Shown: positions 49,109 through 58,395 of the stretch, in pieces
How the letters are laid out: each line of letters opens with the position of its first letter
Numbering within the stretch: the first letter of the stretch is position 1
Source of the DNA: Polynucleobacter sp. 80A-SIGWE
GTDB taxonomy: Bacteria > Pseudomonadota > Gammaproteobacteria > Burkholderiales > Burkholderiaceae
Direction: 5' to 3'
Assembly: GCF_018882295.1 (NCBI RefSeq)
Contig: NZ_JACVOR010000002.1
Location: 682,001 to 746,000, forward strand
Length of the DNA: 64,000 nucleotides
The notes under the pieces: generated by a model
Database searches by the model: none
The model's input: the letters and a program-made list of their open reading frames with translations, nothing else
What the model was told of the DNA's origin: nothing
Translations under genes and position numbers: made by a program

Positions 49109-50575
49109 TTAACTGCCTGCACTACCCGCACTTGCTTGCTTGAGTGGGTTAATAACTTTAACGCCAGCACTATTACGCCAGTAGCCCATAAAGCCAGCAA
49201 ATTCGGCTTGCGCAGCGAGTGCTTGAATCTGTTGCGCCTGAGCCTTATGTACCTTGGCATCAACTGCAGGTGGCTGACGAACTTGATCAATACGATAAAT
49301 CGTAGTGCCAACACCTGGATTAGCAACCGAAACTACAGCCGGTAAGTTATTTGCATTAACAGACATAACTTCATCCATTGATGGACCAACTAAACTGCCG
49401 GGCTTATTGCGTGAGATCCAGCTAGGACTTGCGAAACCAGTTGCATTCTTCGGATCTTTTTCAAGTGTGGCTAATTTCTCGCTTGCAGCGGCAATAGCTA
49501 ACTTCTCGGCAGCACGTTGACTAACTTGACGCTTTACTTCTGCTGCAACATCTTTGTACGGCAATATTTGTGCTGGGTGCAAAATTACCACCCGAGCAGA
49601 TACAAATACGCCCGGAGCTGTTTGAACAGCTTCAGTATTACGCTTGTTCTTGAGAGCCTCATCACCATAAAGAGACTGGATCACCTTAGGATTAGCTAAG
49701 GGATGGTCTTTGGATACGCCTGGCGCGCCACCACGAGTTACACCCTTCTGGGATTGAATGCTGAGCTTTAATTTATCAGCGGCAGGCTTCAAGCTATCAG
49801 ACTGGTCGTAAGTTATATTCGCAAACTGATCTGCCTTTTCATTAAAGGCTTTGGAGTCTTCTTTTGGATCTGCTTTGAGAACAATGTACTCAACGTCAAT
49901 ATATTCAGGACGCTCAAATAATTTGGCATTAGCTTGATAAAAAGCTTGAAGCTCTTCAGCACTTGGATTTACTTTAGATAAATAATCTTTAGCATTGAAC
50001 TGCAAAGTCTGAACTTGTCTTTCGGTCTCATACAAAGATGAAACAATCTCAGATAATTTTGGGCTAGCCAGTTCTGTACGTGCAACTGAGTTAACTAACT
50101 GTTGAATTTTTAAGTCAAAACTTTGGCCAGCATAGAACTGTTCTTCATTCATGCCGTTACTTGCTAATAACTGCTTAAAGCGGGCGTCATCAAATGTGCC
50201 ATCTTGACGATATAAAGCGCGAATCTGAGGAATCTTTTGCAGGCTATTCACAAGCTCTTGCTTGCCGACTTGCAAACGCAGGTCACTCACCGCAAATCCT
50301 AAGATGCGTTGCTGGAGTAACTCATTCAAAATAGCTTGGCGAAATGGCAGGCTCTGAGCAATTTGCATATTCCCACCGACACGCTCAGCCTGACGCTTAG
50401 CGGCTGTCTCGACTTCTTGCGCGGTAATTGGCTTGCCATTTACCTTAACAATATCTGTTTCCTTATCCATGAAGCTGGAATAGCTAGAAATACCAAACAT
50501 GGCAAATGAAGGAACGATAAATAACATCAGCACAAGCTGAAGAATCTTTTGGTGCTTACGTACGGTATCAAACAT
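49109..50575 (-). CDS. ppiD: PpiD-like periplasmic chaperone apparently without parvulin domain
   Basis: The product is 488 residues, with one N-terminal membrane anchor (about 13-32) and the SurA/PpiD-type helical chaperone domain (VKVNGKPITAQEVETAAKRQ and following). The expected parvulin block with its GGDLG-type motif is not seen. The text runs from YIVLKADPKED directly into NEKADQFANITYDQSDSLKPAAD, which in PpiD relatives stands after the parvulin domain. PpiD works on folding of exported proteins at the Sec translocon. The location after tig-clpP-clpX-lon agrees with ppiD. This version should be a chaperone without isomerase activity. Confidence 0.85.
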   Translation of the reverse strand: MFDTVRKHQKILQLVLMLFIVPSFAMFGISSYSSFMDKETDIVKVNGKPITAQEVETAAKRQAERVGGNMQIAQSLPFRQAILNELLQQRILGFAVSDLRLQVGKQELVNSLQKIPQIRALYRQDGTFDDARFKQLLASNGMNEEQFYAGQSFDLKIQQLVNSVARTELASPKLSEIVSSLYETERQVQTLQFNAKDYLSKVNPSAEELQAFYQANAKLFERPEYIDVEYIVLKADPKEDSKAFNEKADQFANITYDQSDSLKPAADKLKLSIQSQKGVTRGGAPGVSKDHPLANPKVIQSLYGDEALKNKRNTEAVQTAPGVFVSARVVILHPAQILPYKDVAAEVKRQVSQRAAEKLAIAAASEKLATLEKDPKNATGFASPSWISRNKPGSLVGPSMDEVMSVNANNLPAVVSVANPGVGTTIYRIDQVRQPPAVDAKVHKAQAQQIQALAAQAEFAGFMGYWRNSAGVKVINPLKQASAGSAGS

Positions 50576-50680
50576 GAATTAATCGCTAGGAAGTGAAGTC
50601 AATAATGCGAGTGTACTAGGCAGAAGGTCTAGAGGAACTAGAAAGCCTATTAGGGGAAAAACAAATGCGATTTGGGAAAC

Positions 50681-50756
50681 TGGTGGGCGCTGACGGGATC
50701 GAACCGCCGACATTCTGCGTGTAAGGCAGACGCTCTACCATCTGAGCTAAGCGCCC
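50681..50756 (-). tRNA. tRNA-Val (anticodon TAC)
   Basis: The minus-strand cloverleaf is 76 bases, starts GGGCGCT and ends AGCGCCC-A-CCA with encoded CCA. The anticodon loop CTTACAC gives TAC. The D arm (TAGCTCAGATGGTAGAGC) and T arm (GGTTCGATCC) are standard. It stands between lon and the ppiD-like gene. Confidence 0.96.
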
Positions 50757-50874
50757 CAAATTAATACAGACAAGATTGTAACCTAGTGCGAGAATAAAAG
50801 AGAGATTCTTCATCAAAATGGACTTAAATAAACCGTTCAATATGACTCAAAATCCCTCGAATATCCCCTAGGCA

Positions 50875-53307
50875 TCAATGCTTTAAGGCTTCTCCGGAAG
50901 ATATCTTTTCATTGGCTTTGCTAGCTTCTGCAGCCTTTTTGGCAAGCTCTTCTGGCGTTGGATCTGGCAAAGCAACCGGTTTTCGCTCTAAAGCCAATTC
51001 CAAAACTTTATCAATCCAACGTACTGGAACAATTTCAATCGCATTCTTGACGTTATCCGGAATATCGATCAAATCCTTGACGTTTTCCTCAGGAATTAAA
51101 GCTAGCTTGATACCGCCACGATGCGCTGCCAGTAACTTCTCTTTTAGGCCGCCAATGGGCAATACCTCACCACGCAATGTAATCTCACCGGTCATGGCTA
51201 CATCTGAGCGAATCGGAATGCCTGTAAATACAGAAACCAGAGCCGTCGTAATAGCAATACCAGCTGATGGACCATCCTTAGGTGTCGCGCCATCTGGGAA
51301 GTGAATATGAATATCCTTCTTCTCAAAAGCTTCATCCGCAATCCCCAAAGCTCTCGCTCTGGAACGGACCACAGTCTTAGCTGCCTCGACAGATTCCTTC
51401 ATCACATCACCAATCGAACCAGTGCGAGTAATGACACCCTTACCTGGCATCACCGCTGCCTCGATGGTCAATAGATCACCGCCAACTTCGGTCCAAGCCA
51501 AACCAGTTACCTGGCCGACTTGGTTCTCTTTTGCGGCAAGACCAAAGTCATACATCTTCACAGACAGGAACTTCTCTAGATTGTCAGCATTCACAGTGAC
51601 TGGTGCAGCCTCTTTCTTGAGGAGAAGCAACTTCACCACCTTACGGCAGATCTTGCTGATTTCACGCTCCAAGGAACGAACACCAGCTTCACGAGTGTAA
51701 TAACGAATCATGCTGCGAACAGCGGATTCCTCAATCTTCAACTCATCCTTTTTAAGGCCATTATTTTTAATCTGTTTAGGGATTAAATAATTCATGGCAA
51801 TGCTGGTCTTCTCATCTTCCGTATAGCCAGCAAGACGAATGATTTCCAAGCGATCCAATAAAGGGCCAGGGATATTCAAGGAGTTAGATGTTGCAACAAA
51901 CATCACATCAGAGAGATCAAAGTCAACCTCAACATAGTGATCTTGGAATGTGTGATTTTGCTCTGGATCTAAAACCTCTAGCAATGCACTTGCCGGATCT
52001 CCACGGAAATCCATACCCATCTTGTCTACTTCGTCCAAGAGGAACAAGGGATTGCGAACACCTACCTTGGTAAGGCTAGAGAGAATCTTGCCTGGCATAG
52101 AGCCAATGTAGGTACGACGATGACCACGAATTTCAGATTCATCGCGCACACCACCCAGTGCCATGCGAACAAACTTACGATTTGTGGCGCGCGCAATGGA
52201 TTGGCCGAGCGAAGTTTTACCAACACCAGGAGGCCCAACTAAACAAAGGATCGGAGCCTTGACGCGTTCAACACGTTGTTGAACTGCGAGGTATTCCAGG
52301 ATGCGTTCTTTAACTTTATCAAGTCCGTAATGATCTTCATCCAATACCTTTTCGGCATTAGCCAAATCATTATTGATCTTGGTTTTCTTCTTCCATGGAA
52401 GCGTCACCAAAGTGTCAATGAAATTACGAATCACGGTTGCTTCGGCAGACATGGGTGACATGAGTTTGAGTTTCTTCAACTCAGACTCTGCCTTCTTCAA
52501 AGCTTCCTTAGGCATGCGAGCAGCTTTAATTTTCTTCTCAAGTTCCTCGAGATCAGCGCCCTCTTCACCCTCACCCAATTCTTTTTGAATGGCCTTAACT
52601 TGTTCGTTCAAGTAGTACTCGCGCTGACTCTTTTCCATCTGACGCTTTACACGCCCACGAATACGCTTCTCAACTTGCAAAATATCGATTTCGCTTTCGA
52701 GATCAGCCAAGAGGCTTTCTAGGCGTTGAACTACATCAGTCATTTCCAACAAACGCTGTTTCTGCTCAAGCTTGACTGGAAGATGTGCACAAATCGTATC
52801 CGCCAAACGGCTTGGGTCATCAATACCACCTAGTGATGACAGAATCTCTTGTGGAACTTTTTTATTCAGTTTTACGTATTGGTCAAACTGGGCCATGATG
52901 GCACGACGTAAAGCTTCAGTTTCATGTGCATCTAACGCTGACATTGAGGTTGGCGTAGCTTCACAGCAGAAATAGCCTTGGCTATCTTCAACTTGACTCA
53001 CTTCAGCACGCTGTACACCCTCAACTAAGACCTTGACGGTACCGTCTGGGAGCTTGAGCATTTGCAGAATGTTGGCAATACAACCAACTTCATAGAGATC
53101 CTCTACGCCAGGCTCATCCTTAGCAGCAGTCTTTTGGGCCACTAAAAGCACGTTTTTGCCGGTTTCCATGGCGGCTTCTAGCGCTTTAATGGATTTGGGT
53201 CGCCCAACAAACAAGGGGATGACCATGTGCGGAAACACCACGACATCTCTCAAAGGGAGAAGTGGCAGTTGAATAGGTTCAGAGGGTAGTAATAAGTGGC
53301 CAGGCAT
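50875..53307 (-). CDS. lon: Lon ATP-dependent protease
   Basis: The product is 810 residues. It has the Lon N-terminal domain (LPLLPLRDVVVFPHMVIPLFVGR), a coiled middle, Walker A GPPGVGKTS, Walker B FLLDEVDK, and the C-terminal serine-lysine protease domain with PKDGPSAGIAI and the later catalytic lysine region LKEKLLAAHRGG. Lon degrades misfolded and regulatory proteins in the cytosol. A ribosome-binding site (GGAGGAA) precedes the ATG. A sigma-32-like promoter is seen about 95-120 bases upstream, giving heat-shock control in addition to read-through from clpX. Confidence 0.97.
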   Translation of the reverse strand: MPGHLLLPSEPIQLPLLPLRDVVVFPHMVIPLFVGRPKSIKALEAAMETGKNVLLVAQKTAAKDEPGVEDLYEVGCIANILQMLKLPDGTVKVLVEGVQRAEVSQVEDSQGYFCCEATPTSMSALDAHETEALRRAIMAQFDQYVKLNKKVPQEILSSLGGIDDPSRLADTICAHLPVKLEQKQRLLEMTDVVQRLESLLADLESEIDILQVEKRIRGRVKRQMEKSQREYYLNEQVKAIQKELGEGEEGADLEELEKKIKAARMPKEALKKAESELKKLKLMSPMSAEATVIRNFIDTLVTLPWKKKTKINNDLANAEKVLDEDHYGLDKVKERILEYLAVQQRVERVKAPILCLVGPPGVGKTSLGQSIARATNRKFVRMALGGVRDESEIRGHRRTYIGSMPGKILSSLTKVGVRNPLFLLDEVDKMGMDFRGDPASALLEVLDPEQNHTFQDHYVEVDFDLSDVMFVATSNSLNIPGPLLDRLEIIRLAGYTEDEKTSIAMNYLIPKQIKNNGLKKDELKIEESAVRSMIRYYTREAGVRSLEREISKICRKVVKLLLLKKEAAPVTVNADNLEKFLSVKMYDFGLAAKENQVGQVTGLAWTEVGGDLLTIEAAVMPGKGVITRTGSIGDVMKESVEAAKTVVRSRARALGIADEAFEKKDIHIHFPDGATPKDGPSAGIAITTALVSVFTGIPIRSDVAMTGEITLRGEVLPIGGLKEKLLAAHRGGIKLALIPEENVKDLIDIPDNVKNAIEIVPVRWIDKVLELALERKPVALPDPTPEELAKKAAEASKANEKISSGEALKH

Positions 53308-53399
53308 GGGGCAATTCCTCCAAAATAGTCATTCCGTAAAATTCTCTAAAAATGCCGTACTACTAGATACGGTCATTATTTAGGAATAGGATACTACCT

Positions 53400-53430
53400 A
53401 TATGGGTGCCACCAAGTGAAAAACAAGGGG
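53400..53430 (-). promoter_or_regulatory. Putative sigma-32 (heat shock) promoter of lon
   Basis: On the minus strand CCCCTTGTTT stands 13 bases before ACCCATAT. This fits the sigma-32 pattern (CTTGAAA, spacer of about 13, CCCATNT) with only small deviations. It lies about 93 bases upstream of the lon start, inside the clpX-lon gap. Confidence 0.65.
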
Positions 53431-53485
53431 TAAATATGCAAAAAGTGAGCGAAAACCCTGTGAAAACAGCAAAAAATAGCAAAAA

Positions 53486-54847
53486 TTAGGCTTTTTTGCT
53501 CATTTCCGTGGATTCGTCACCCTGCTTGTAGACCAAAATGGGCTTTCCACCCTCAGCGATGGTATTTTCATCGATGACCACCTTTTGAACATTCTTCAAA
53601 GATGGCAGGTCATACATTACGTCCATGAGGGATCCCTCAAGAATAGAGCGCAGGCCACGTGCACCGGTTTTGCGTGCAATAGCCTTCTTGGCAATAGCTG
53701 ACAGTGCCGCTGGGCGAACTTCAAGCTCAGAGCCTTCCATCGTTAATAAGGCCTGATACTGCTTAACCAAGGCATTCTTAGGCTCAGTCAAGATCTGAAT
53801 TAAGGCAGTTTCATCTAATTGCGCCAAAGTCGCTACAACAGGCAAGCGACCAATCAACTCGGGAATAAGGCCAAACTTGATTAAATCTTCTGGCTCCACT
53901 TCGATTAAGAGGTCGCTAACACCGCGATCGTCTTTACCTGGAACCGTGGCATTAAATCCAATGCCAGTCTTCGCAGTGCGCTGTTGAATGACCTTCTCAA
54001 GACCATCAAATGCGCCGCCGCAGATAAATAGGATATTAGTCGTATCAACTTGCAAGAAATCTTGGTTCGGATGCTTGCGTCCACCTTGAGGCGGCACAGA
54101 AGCCATCGTGCCCTCAACGAGCTTTAACAGAGCTTGCTGAACGCCCTCGCCTGATACGTCACGAGTAATGGACGGGTTATCTGACTTACGGGAGATCTTG
54201 TCGATCTCATCGATGTACACAATACCGCGTTGTGCTTTTTCTACGTTGTAGTCACAAGCTTGCAACAACTTTTGAATAATGTTTTCTACGTCTTCACCAA
54301 CATAACCTGCCTCGGTTAATGTTGTGGCGTCAGCCATTACAAATGGAACGTCCAACATACGCGCTAAGGTTTGCGCCAACAATGTTTTGCCTGAGCCAGT
54401 TGGGCCAATCAGCAAAATATTGCTCTTTGCTAATTCAACACCGTCAACCATTGCTTTGGCAGGAACCTTGGATTCTTTCTTGTCAGCTGCTTCGACAGGC
54501 TTGCCGTCTTTATCAAGCTTCTCTTTTTTAGGTTTTGGCAAATACTGCAAACGCTTGTAGTGGTTGTAAACCGCTACAGCCAAAGTCTTCTTCGCATGAT
54601 CTTGACCAATCACATATTGGTCTAAGTTCTCACGAATCTCGTGTGGCGTTGGTAAAGCGTCATCGCCCTCAGCTTTAGGAAGCTTAGCGAGTTCTTCTTG
54701 AATGACGTCAGTGCATAAGTCGATACACTCATCGCAAATAAATACAGAAGGTCCGGCAATCAGTTTCTTAACTTCATGCTGACTCTTACCGCAGAAAGAA
54801 CAATACAGAACTTTATCTGCGCTATTGGTAGTATTTTTATCGCTCAA
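53486..54847 (-). CDS. clpX: ClpX, ATP-dependent unfoldase subunit of ClpXP
   Basis: The product is 453 residues. The N-terminal zinc-binding domain has C16, C19, C38 and C41 (CSFC, CDEC). The AAA+ domain has [15 protein letters not shown], Walker B VYIDEIDK, and sensor-type arginines later. A charged, lysine- and glutamate-rich segment ([19 protein letters not shown]) extends the region between the zinc domain and the Walker A motif. ClpX feeds unfolded substrates to ClpP. It follows clpP by 26 bases on the same strand. Confidence 0.97.
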   Translation of the reverse strand: MSDKNTTNSADKVLYCSFCGKSQHEVKKLIAGPSVFICDECIDLCTDVIQEELAKLPKAEGDDALPTPHEIRENLDQYVIGQDHAKKTLAVAVYNHYKRLQYLPKPKKEKLDKDGKPVEAADKKESKVPAKAMVDGVELAKSNILLIGPTGSGKTLLAQTLARMLDVPFVMADATTLTEAGYVGEDVENIIQKLLQACDYNVEKAQRGIVYIDEIDKISRKSDNPSITRDVSGEGVQQALLKLVEGTMASVPPQGGRKHPNQDFLQVDTTNILFICGGAFDGLEKVIQQRTAKTGIGFNATVPGKDDRGVSDLLIEVEPEDLIKFGLIPELIGRLPVVATLAQLDETALIQILTEPKNALVKQYQALLTMEGSELEVRPAALSAIAKKAIARKTGARGLRSILEGSLMDVMYDLPSLKNVQKVVIDENTIAEGGKPILVYKQGDESTEMSKKA

Positions 54848-54873
54848 GGTAGATATCTAAAGATGAATATGTA

Positions 54874-55503
54874 TTAAGGACGCTTATCGATGACTTTATC
54901 GATCAGGCCATACTCTTGAGCCTGATCAGCAGACATGAAGTTATCGCGATCAGTGTCTTTAGCAATCGTTTCAATTGATTGACCAGTGCGATCAGCCAAA
55001 ATCTTGTTCAAGCGTTCACGCAAATAGAGAATCTCACGGGCTTGGATTTCAATATCAGAGGCTTGGCCACGTGCGCCACCTAATGGCTGATGAATCATTA
55101 CGCGTGAATTAGGTAATGCGTAACGCTTACCCTTCTCACCAGCACACAACAAGAATGCACCCATGCTCGCAGCCATACCCATACACAAAGTACTGACGTG
55201 TGGCTTGATAAATTGCATCGTGTCGTAGATTGCCAAACCAGCAGAAACGGATCCGCCAGGAGAGTTGATGTACAGGGAAATTTCTTTATCTGGATTTTCA
55301 CTCTCGAGGAATAGTAACTGGGCAATCACTAAGTTTGCAGTTTGATCATTTACTTCGCCAACCAAGAAAACTACACGTTCTCTGAGTAAGCGAGAGTAAA
55401 TGTCATAGGCTCTCTCACCTCGACCAGAGGTTTCAATCACCATTGGAACTAAACCCAAACCTTTGGGTTCTAAATTCTCAGACTGGAAATGATTCTGGTT
55501 CAT
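54874..55503 (-). CDS. clpP: ClpP, serine protease subunit
   Basis: The product is 209 residues. The catalytic Ser113 is in [11 protein letters not shown], His138 in [10 protein letters not shown], and Asp follows near residue 187. The N-terminal [33 protein letters not shown] region is typical. It forms tetradecameric chambers with ClpX. It lies 26 bases after tig and before clpX. Confidence 0.97.
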   Translation of the reverse strand: MNQNHFQSENLEPKGLGLVPMVIETSGRGERAYDIYSRLLRERVVFLVGEVNDQTANLVIAQLLFLESENPDKEISLYINSPGGSVSAGLAIYDTMQFIKPHVSTLCMGMAASMGAFLLCAGEKGKRYALPNSRVMIHQPLGGARGQASDIEIQAREILYLRERLNKILADRTGQSIETIAKDTDRDNFMSADQAQEYGLIDKVIDKRP

Positions 55504-55529
55504 GTGATCAGGCCTTTATTAGTAAATAC

Positions 55530-56867
55530 TTAGTTGAGCTTGCTGAGTTCTTCGAAAGTAACTGCTTTATCGATTACCTTAGCTTGCGAAGTGAAATACT
55601 TAATCACGTTGTCTTCTAGTACCAAGTTCTCGATATCTTTGAGACGGCTTGGATTGCTATAGAACCAACGCACTACTTCTTTAGGATCTTCGTATGTAGC
55701 AGCTTGTTCATCAATTTCAGCTTTAATTTGATCTGCAGTTGCAGCCAAGTTTTGCTGCTTAACCAAGTCGCTCAGAATCAAACCAAGACGAACACGCTTG
55801 AGCGCTTGTTCAGCAAACATTTCAGCAGGAATCGGTGCATCTTTCGCATTCGGAATGCCACGCTGCATCAAGTCTTGACGTGCTGACTCAACTAAACGCT
55901 CTTGCTCTTGAGCAACCAAAGATTTTGGTGCGTCAAGTTCGCAAAGGCTATTGAGCTTCTCCATTACCTCACCTTTTAACAAGGAAGTAATGCGACGCTT
56001 TGTTTCACGATCTAAATTCTCTTTAACTTCTTCACGCATTTTGGCAACGCCACCTTCAGTAACGCCTAAAGACAATGCAAATGCATCATCAACTGCTGGC
56101 AGATGCGCCCAATTTACTGACTTAACAGTGATGGTGAAATCTGCAGTCTTACCTGCAACATCTTTACCGTGGTAGTCCGCTGGGAAGCTTAATGGGAAAG
56201 TCTTGCTATCACCTGCTTTGAGGCCCAATGTTGCAGCTTCAAATTCTGGGAGCATGCGGCCTTCACCAAGAACGTATTCAAAGTTTTCAGCTTTACCGCC
56301 AGCAAATTCAACACCATCGATCTTGCCAACGAAGTCGATTACAACCTGGTCGCCAGCTTGAGCGGCTGTGTTTGCACCGCCATCACCATGAGCGCCAGCT
56401 ACGCCGCGTGGATGGTAATGAACTTGCTGCTTGCGCAATACATCTAATGCGCGATCAATTTCTGCATCAGAAATGTCAGTTGTGTACTTAGTCACTTCTG
56501 CTTTGCTGAAGTCGCCAATCTTCACTTCTGGCAACACCTCAAAGTAAGCATCAAACACAATTTTGTCTGCGTCTAATTCTGATTTAGGGTCAAGGCGTGG
56601 TTGACCTGCCAAGAGGATTTTTTCTTTTTGAGCTAAGTCATAGAACAGCTCAGAAGCTTTATCGAACTGGAGCTCGAAATCCACCTGCATGCCGTATTGC
56701 TTTTCAACCATGCTCTTAGGCACTTTGCCTGGACGGAAGCCTGGGGCTTTCATGGTCTTACCCAATTTAGCCAAACGGTCTTCTCTTGCCTTAGCCAAAT
56801 CGGCACGAGCGAACTCTAAGGTCACTTTGCGGTCTAACTGACCTAAATTTTCTATCTGCACAGCCAT
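55530..56867 (-). CDS. tig: Trigger factor
   Basis: The product is 445 residues: an N-terminal ribosome-binding domain, with the GFRPGKVPKSMVEKQYG motif near 43-59, then an FKBP-like PPIase domain (VGKIDGVEFAGGKAENFEYVLGEG to about 245), then a helical C-terminal chaperone domain. It binds nascent chains at the ribosome exit. A glycine- and alanine-rich insert (GVAGAHGDGGANTAAQAG, about 155-172) precedes the PPIase domain. A tRNA-Leu gene lies 56 bases upstream, and clpP follows. Confidence 0.97.
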   Translation of the reverse strand: MAVQIENLGQLDRKVTLEFARADLAKAREDRLAKLGKTMKAPGFRPGKVPKSMVEKQYGMQVDFELQFDKASELFYDLAQKEKILLAGQPRLDPKSELDADKIVFDAYFEVLPEVKIGDFSKAEVTKYTTDISDAEIDRALDVLRKQQVHYHPRGVAGAHGDGGANTAAQAGDQVVIDFVGKIDGVEFAGGKAENFEYVLGEGRMLPEFEAATLGLKAGDSKTFPLSFPADYHGKDVAGKTADFTITVKSVNWAHLPAVDDAFALSLGVTEGGVAKMREEVKENLDRETKRRITSLLKGEVMEKLNSLCELDAPKSLVAQEQERLVESARQDLMQRGIPNAKDAPIPAEMFAEQALKRVRLGLILSDLVKQQNLAATADQIKAEIDEQAATYEDPKEVVRWFYSNPSRLKDIENLVLEDNVIKYFTSQAKVIDKAVTFEELSKLN

Positions 56868-56923
56868 TCTCGTCTCTTAATTGAAAATCGGATATGTGAA
56901 GCCCAAGCCAAGTAGCTATCTTG

Positions 56924-57010
56924 TGGTGCGAGGAGGGGGACTCGAACCCCCACACCATTGCTGGCGTCAGGACCTAAACCTGGTGCGTCTACCAATTTCG
57001 CCATCCTCGC
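56924..57010 (-). tRNA. tRNA-Leu (anticodon TAG)
   Basis: The minus-strand cloverleaf is 87 bases, with the long variable arm expected for leucine tRNA. It begins GCGAGGA and ends TCCTCGC-A-CCA with encoded CCA. The anticodon loop TTTAGGT gives TAG. The D arm contains AAATTGGTAGACGC. Confidence 0.96.
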
Positions 57011-57091
57011 GCGAATTCCGCAAACACTACCGAGCTGAAGCTTCACTCTAAAGACCGTAATTCTACAATGCTTAGCGGTTTTGGAGGATAT

Positions 57092-57595
57092 TTAGGCCTT
57101 ATAAAGCAAAGCCACGGCATGGACTGCAATACCCTCGCCTCTACCTAAGTGCCCAAGGGATTCATTGGTTTTAGCCTTCAGGTTGACATGGCTTGGTGTG
57201 ACAGCCAAATCTGCTGCGATATTGCGGACCATATCGGGCAAAAAAGTGGCTAATTTGGGCTTTTGGCAAATAATCGTCGCATCGACGTTACCCACCTGAA
57301 ACCCAGCAGCCTGAATCTTCTGAAGAGCGGCTCTGAGCAAAATACGGCTATCCATATCCTTAAACTGGGGATCGGTATCTGGAAATAGCTGGCCAATGTC
57401 ATTCAACCCAGCAGCGCCTAGCAATGCATCTGTTAATGCATGCAATAAGGCATCCGCATCTGAATGCCCTAGTAGACCTTTATCGCTAGGAACATGAACG
57501 CCACCTAATATCAATTTACGATCCGCAACTAAGGCATGAACGTCATAACCTTGACCAATACGAAACTGAGGGATGTGGGAAGCGTTTGAAGTCAT
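57092..57595 (-). CDS. ispF: 2-C-methyl-D-erythritol 2,4-cyclodiphosphate synthase
   Basis: The product is 167 residues. The zinc ligand motif GYDVHAL is near residues 14-20, with [18 protein letters not shown] near 42-59 and the conserved [15 protein letters not shown] near the C-terminus. It forms the cyclodiphosphate in the MEP isoprenoid pathway. It lies 27 bases after ispD, forming a two-gene unit divergent from mfd. The longer N-terminus ([11 protein letters not shown]) is normal for Burkholderiales. Confidence 0.96.
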   Translation of the reverse strand: MTSNASHIPQFRIGQGYDVHALVADRKLILGGVHVPSDKGLLGHSDADALLHALTDALLGAAGLNDIGQLFPDTDPQFKDMDSRILLRAALQKIQAAGFQVGNVDATIICQKPKLATFLPDMVRNIAADLAVTPSHVNLKAKTNESLGHLGRGEGIAVHAVALLYKA

Positions 57596-57622
57596 TGAGT
57601 TGTCGTTATAGGTTCTGAGAGC

Positions 57623-58372
57623 TTAATTGCTGGATGCCTGCAAGATGGTTTGCATCAAATCCCAATCTGCTGGGTGGGTTACTTTGAAGTTACGAGTAGC
57701 GCCCTCTATTAATAGTGGGCTAGAGCCTGCAAGCTCGATTGCACTTGCCTCATCTGTAATATCGGCTTCCAGTCGTATGCCCTCTTCAATTGCATCATGC
57801 AGACGTTTTAGACCAAACATCTGGGGCGTTTGCGCCTGCCAAAGATGATCACGAGAAATTGTCTTCATCGCCCTATTGGGATTGCCGGCAATTGCGGAGT
57901 TGGCATCAGCCATTTTTAAGGTATCTGCTAAGGGCATAGCCAAGAGACCTCCCTCACCAGCTTGAGTGACAGCACGAATCAGTTTTTGAATCAGCTCGGA
58001 AGAAATTCCAGGACGAGCAGCATCATGAACGAGCACCCAATCAGTCTCCGGAATGCCTGCCTTGAGCATGGCTGCCAAAGTATTTCTGACGGTTTCTTGA
58101 CGAGTTGGACCACCGCTCGGAAGAAATTCAATGGAGGCAGACTTACTGGAAAGTGAACTCAAGATCGGGTTGTCGATAAAGCCGGGGCTAACACCCACCC
58201 AAATAGAGGCAATCTCCGGGGTGGCAACAAAGGCTTCCAAGGTATAGGCCAGCATTGGTTTGCCCGCCAATTCCTGAAACTGCTTTGGCAAGGCTCCACC
58301 AAGTCTAGATCCCGTTCCAGCCGTAGGTAACAAGGCGTGACATTGGGGTGAAGATTGATTTGCTGGGTGCAT
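57623..58372 (-). CDS. ispD: 2-C-methyl-D-erythritol 4-phosphate cytidylyltransferase
   Basis: From the ATG at 58372 the product is 249 residues; a longer frame to 58435 would run over the mfd start and is not preferred. The nucleotide motif LLPTAGTGSRLGG is near residues 11-23, and the VHDAARPGIS segment with its Asp and the RDHLWQAQTPQMF region are both present. It makes CDP-methylerythritol, supplying ispF via ispE. The mfd start lies 24 bases away on the opposite strand. Confidence 0.93.
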   Translation of the reverse strand: MHPANQSSPQCHALLPTAGTGSRLGGALPKQFQELAGKPMLAYTLEAFVATPEIASIWVGVSPGFIDNPILSSLSSKSASIEFLPSGGPTRQETVRNTLAAMLKAGIPETDWVLVHDAARPGISSELIQKLIRAVTQAGEGGLLAMPLADTLKMADANSAIAGNPNRAMKTISRDHLWQAQTPQMFGLKRLHDAIEEGIRLEADITDEASAIELAGSSPLLIEGATRNFKVTHPADWDLMQTILQASSN

Positions 58373-58395
58373 ACCTGATTCTATAATGAGCGGAG

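Noticed and set aside
49094..49110. AAAACTA/TAGTTTT hairpin over the tesA and ppiD-like stop codons as a bidirectional terminator.
   Set aside because: The stem is almost all A-T with a three-base loop and would be unstable; kept only as part of the shared-stop observation.
50616..50840. Open frame of 74 codons on the minus strand over tRNA-Val.
   Set aside because: It is tRNA sequence read as protein; the cloverleaf explains the region.
56852..57046. Open frame of 64 codons on the minus strand over tRNA-Leu.
   Set aside because: It is tRNA sequence read as protein, with the cloverleaf fully formed.
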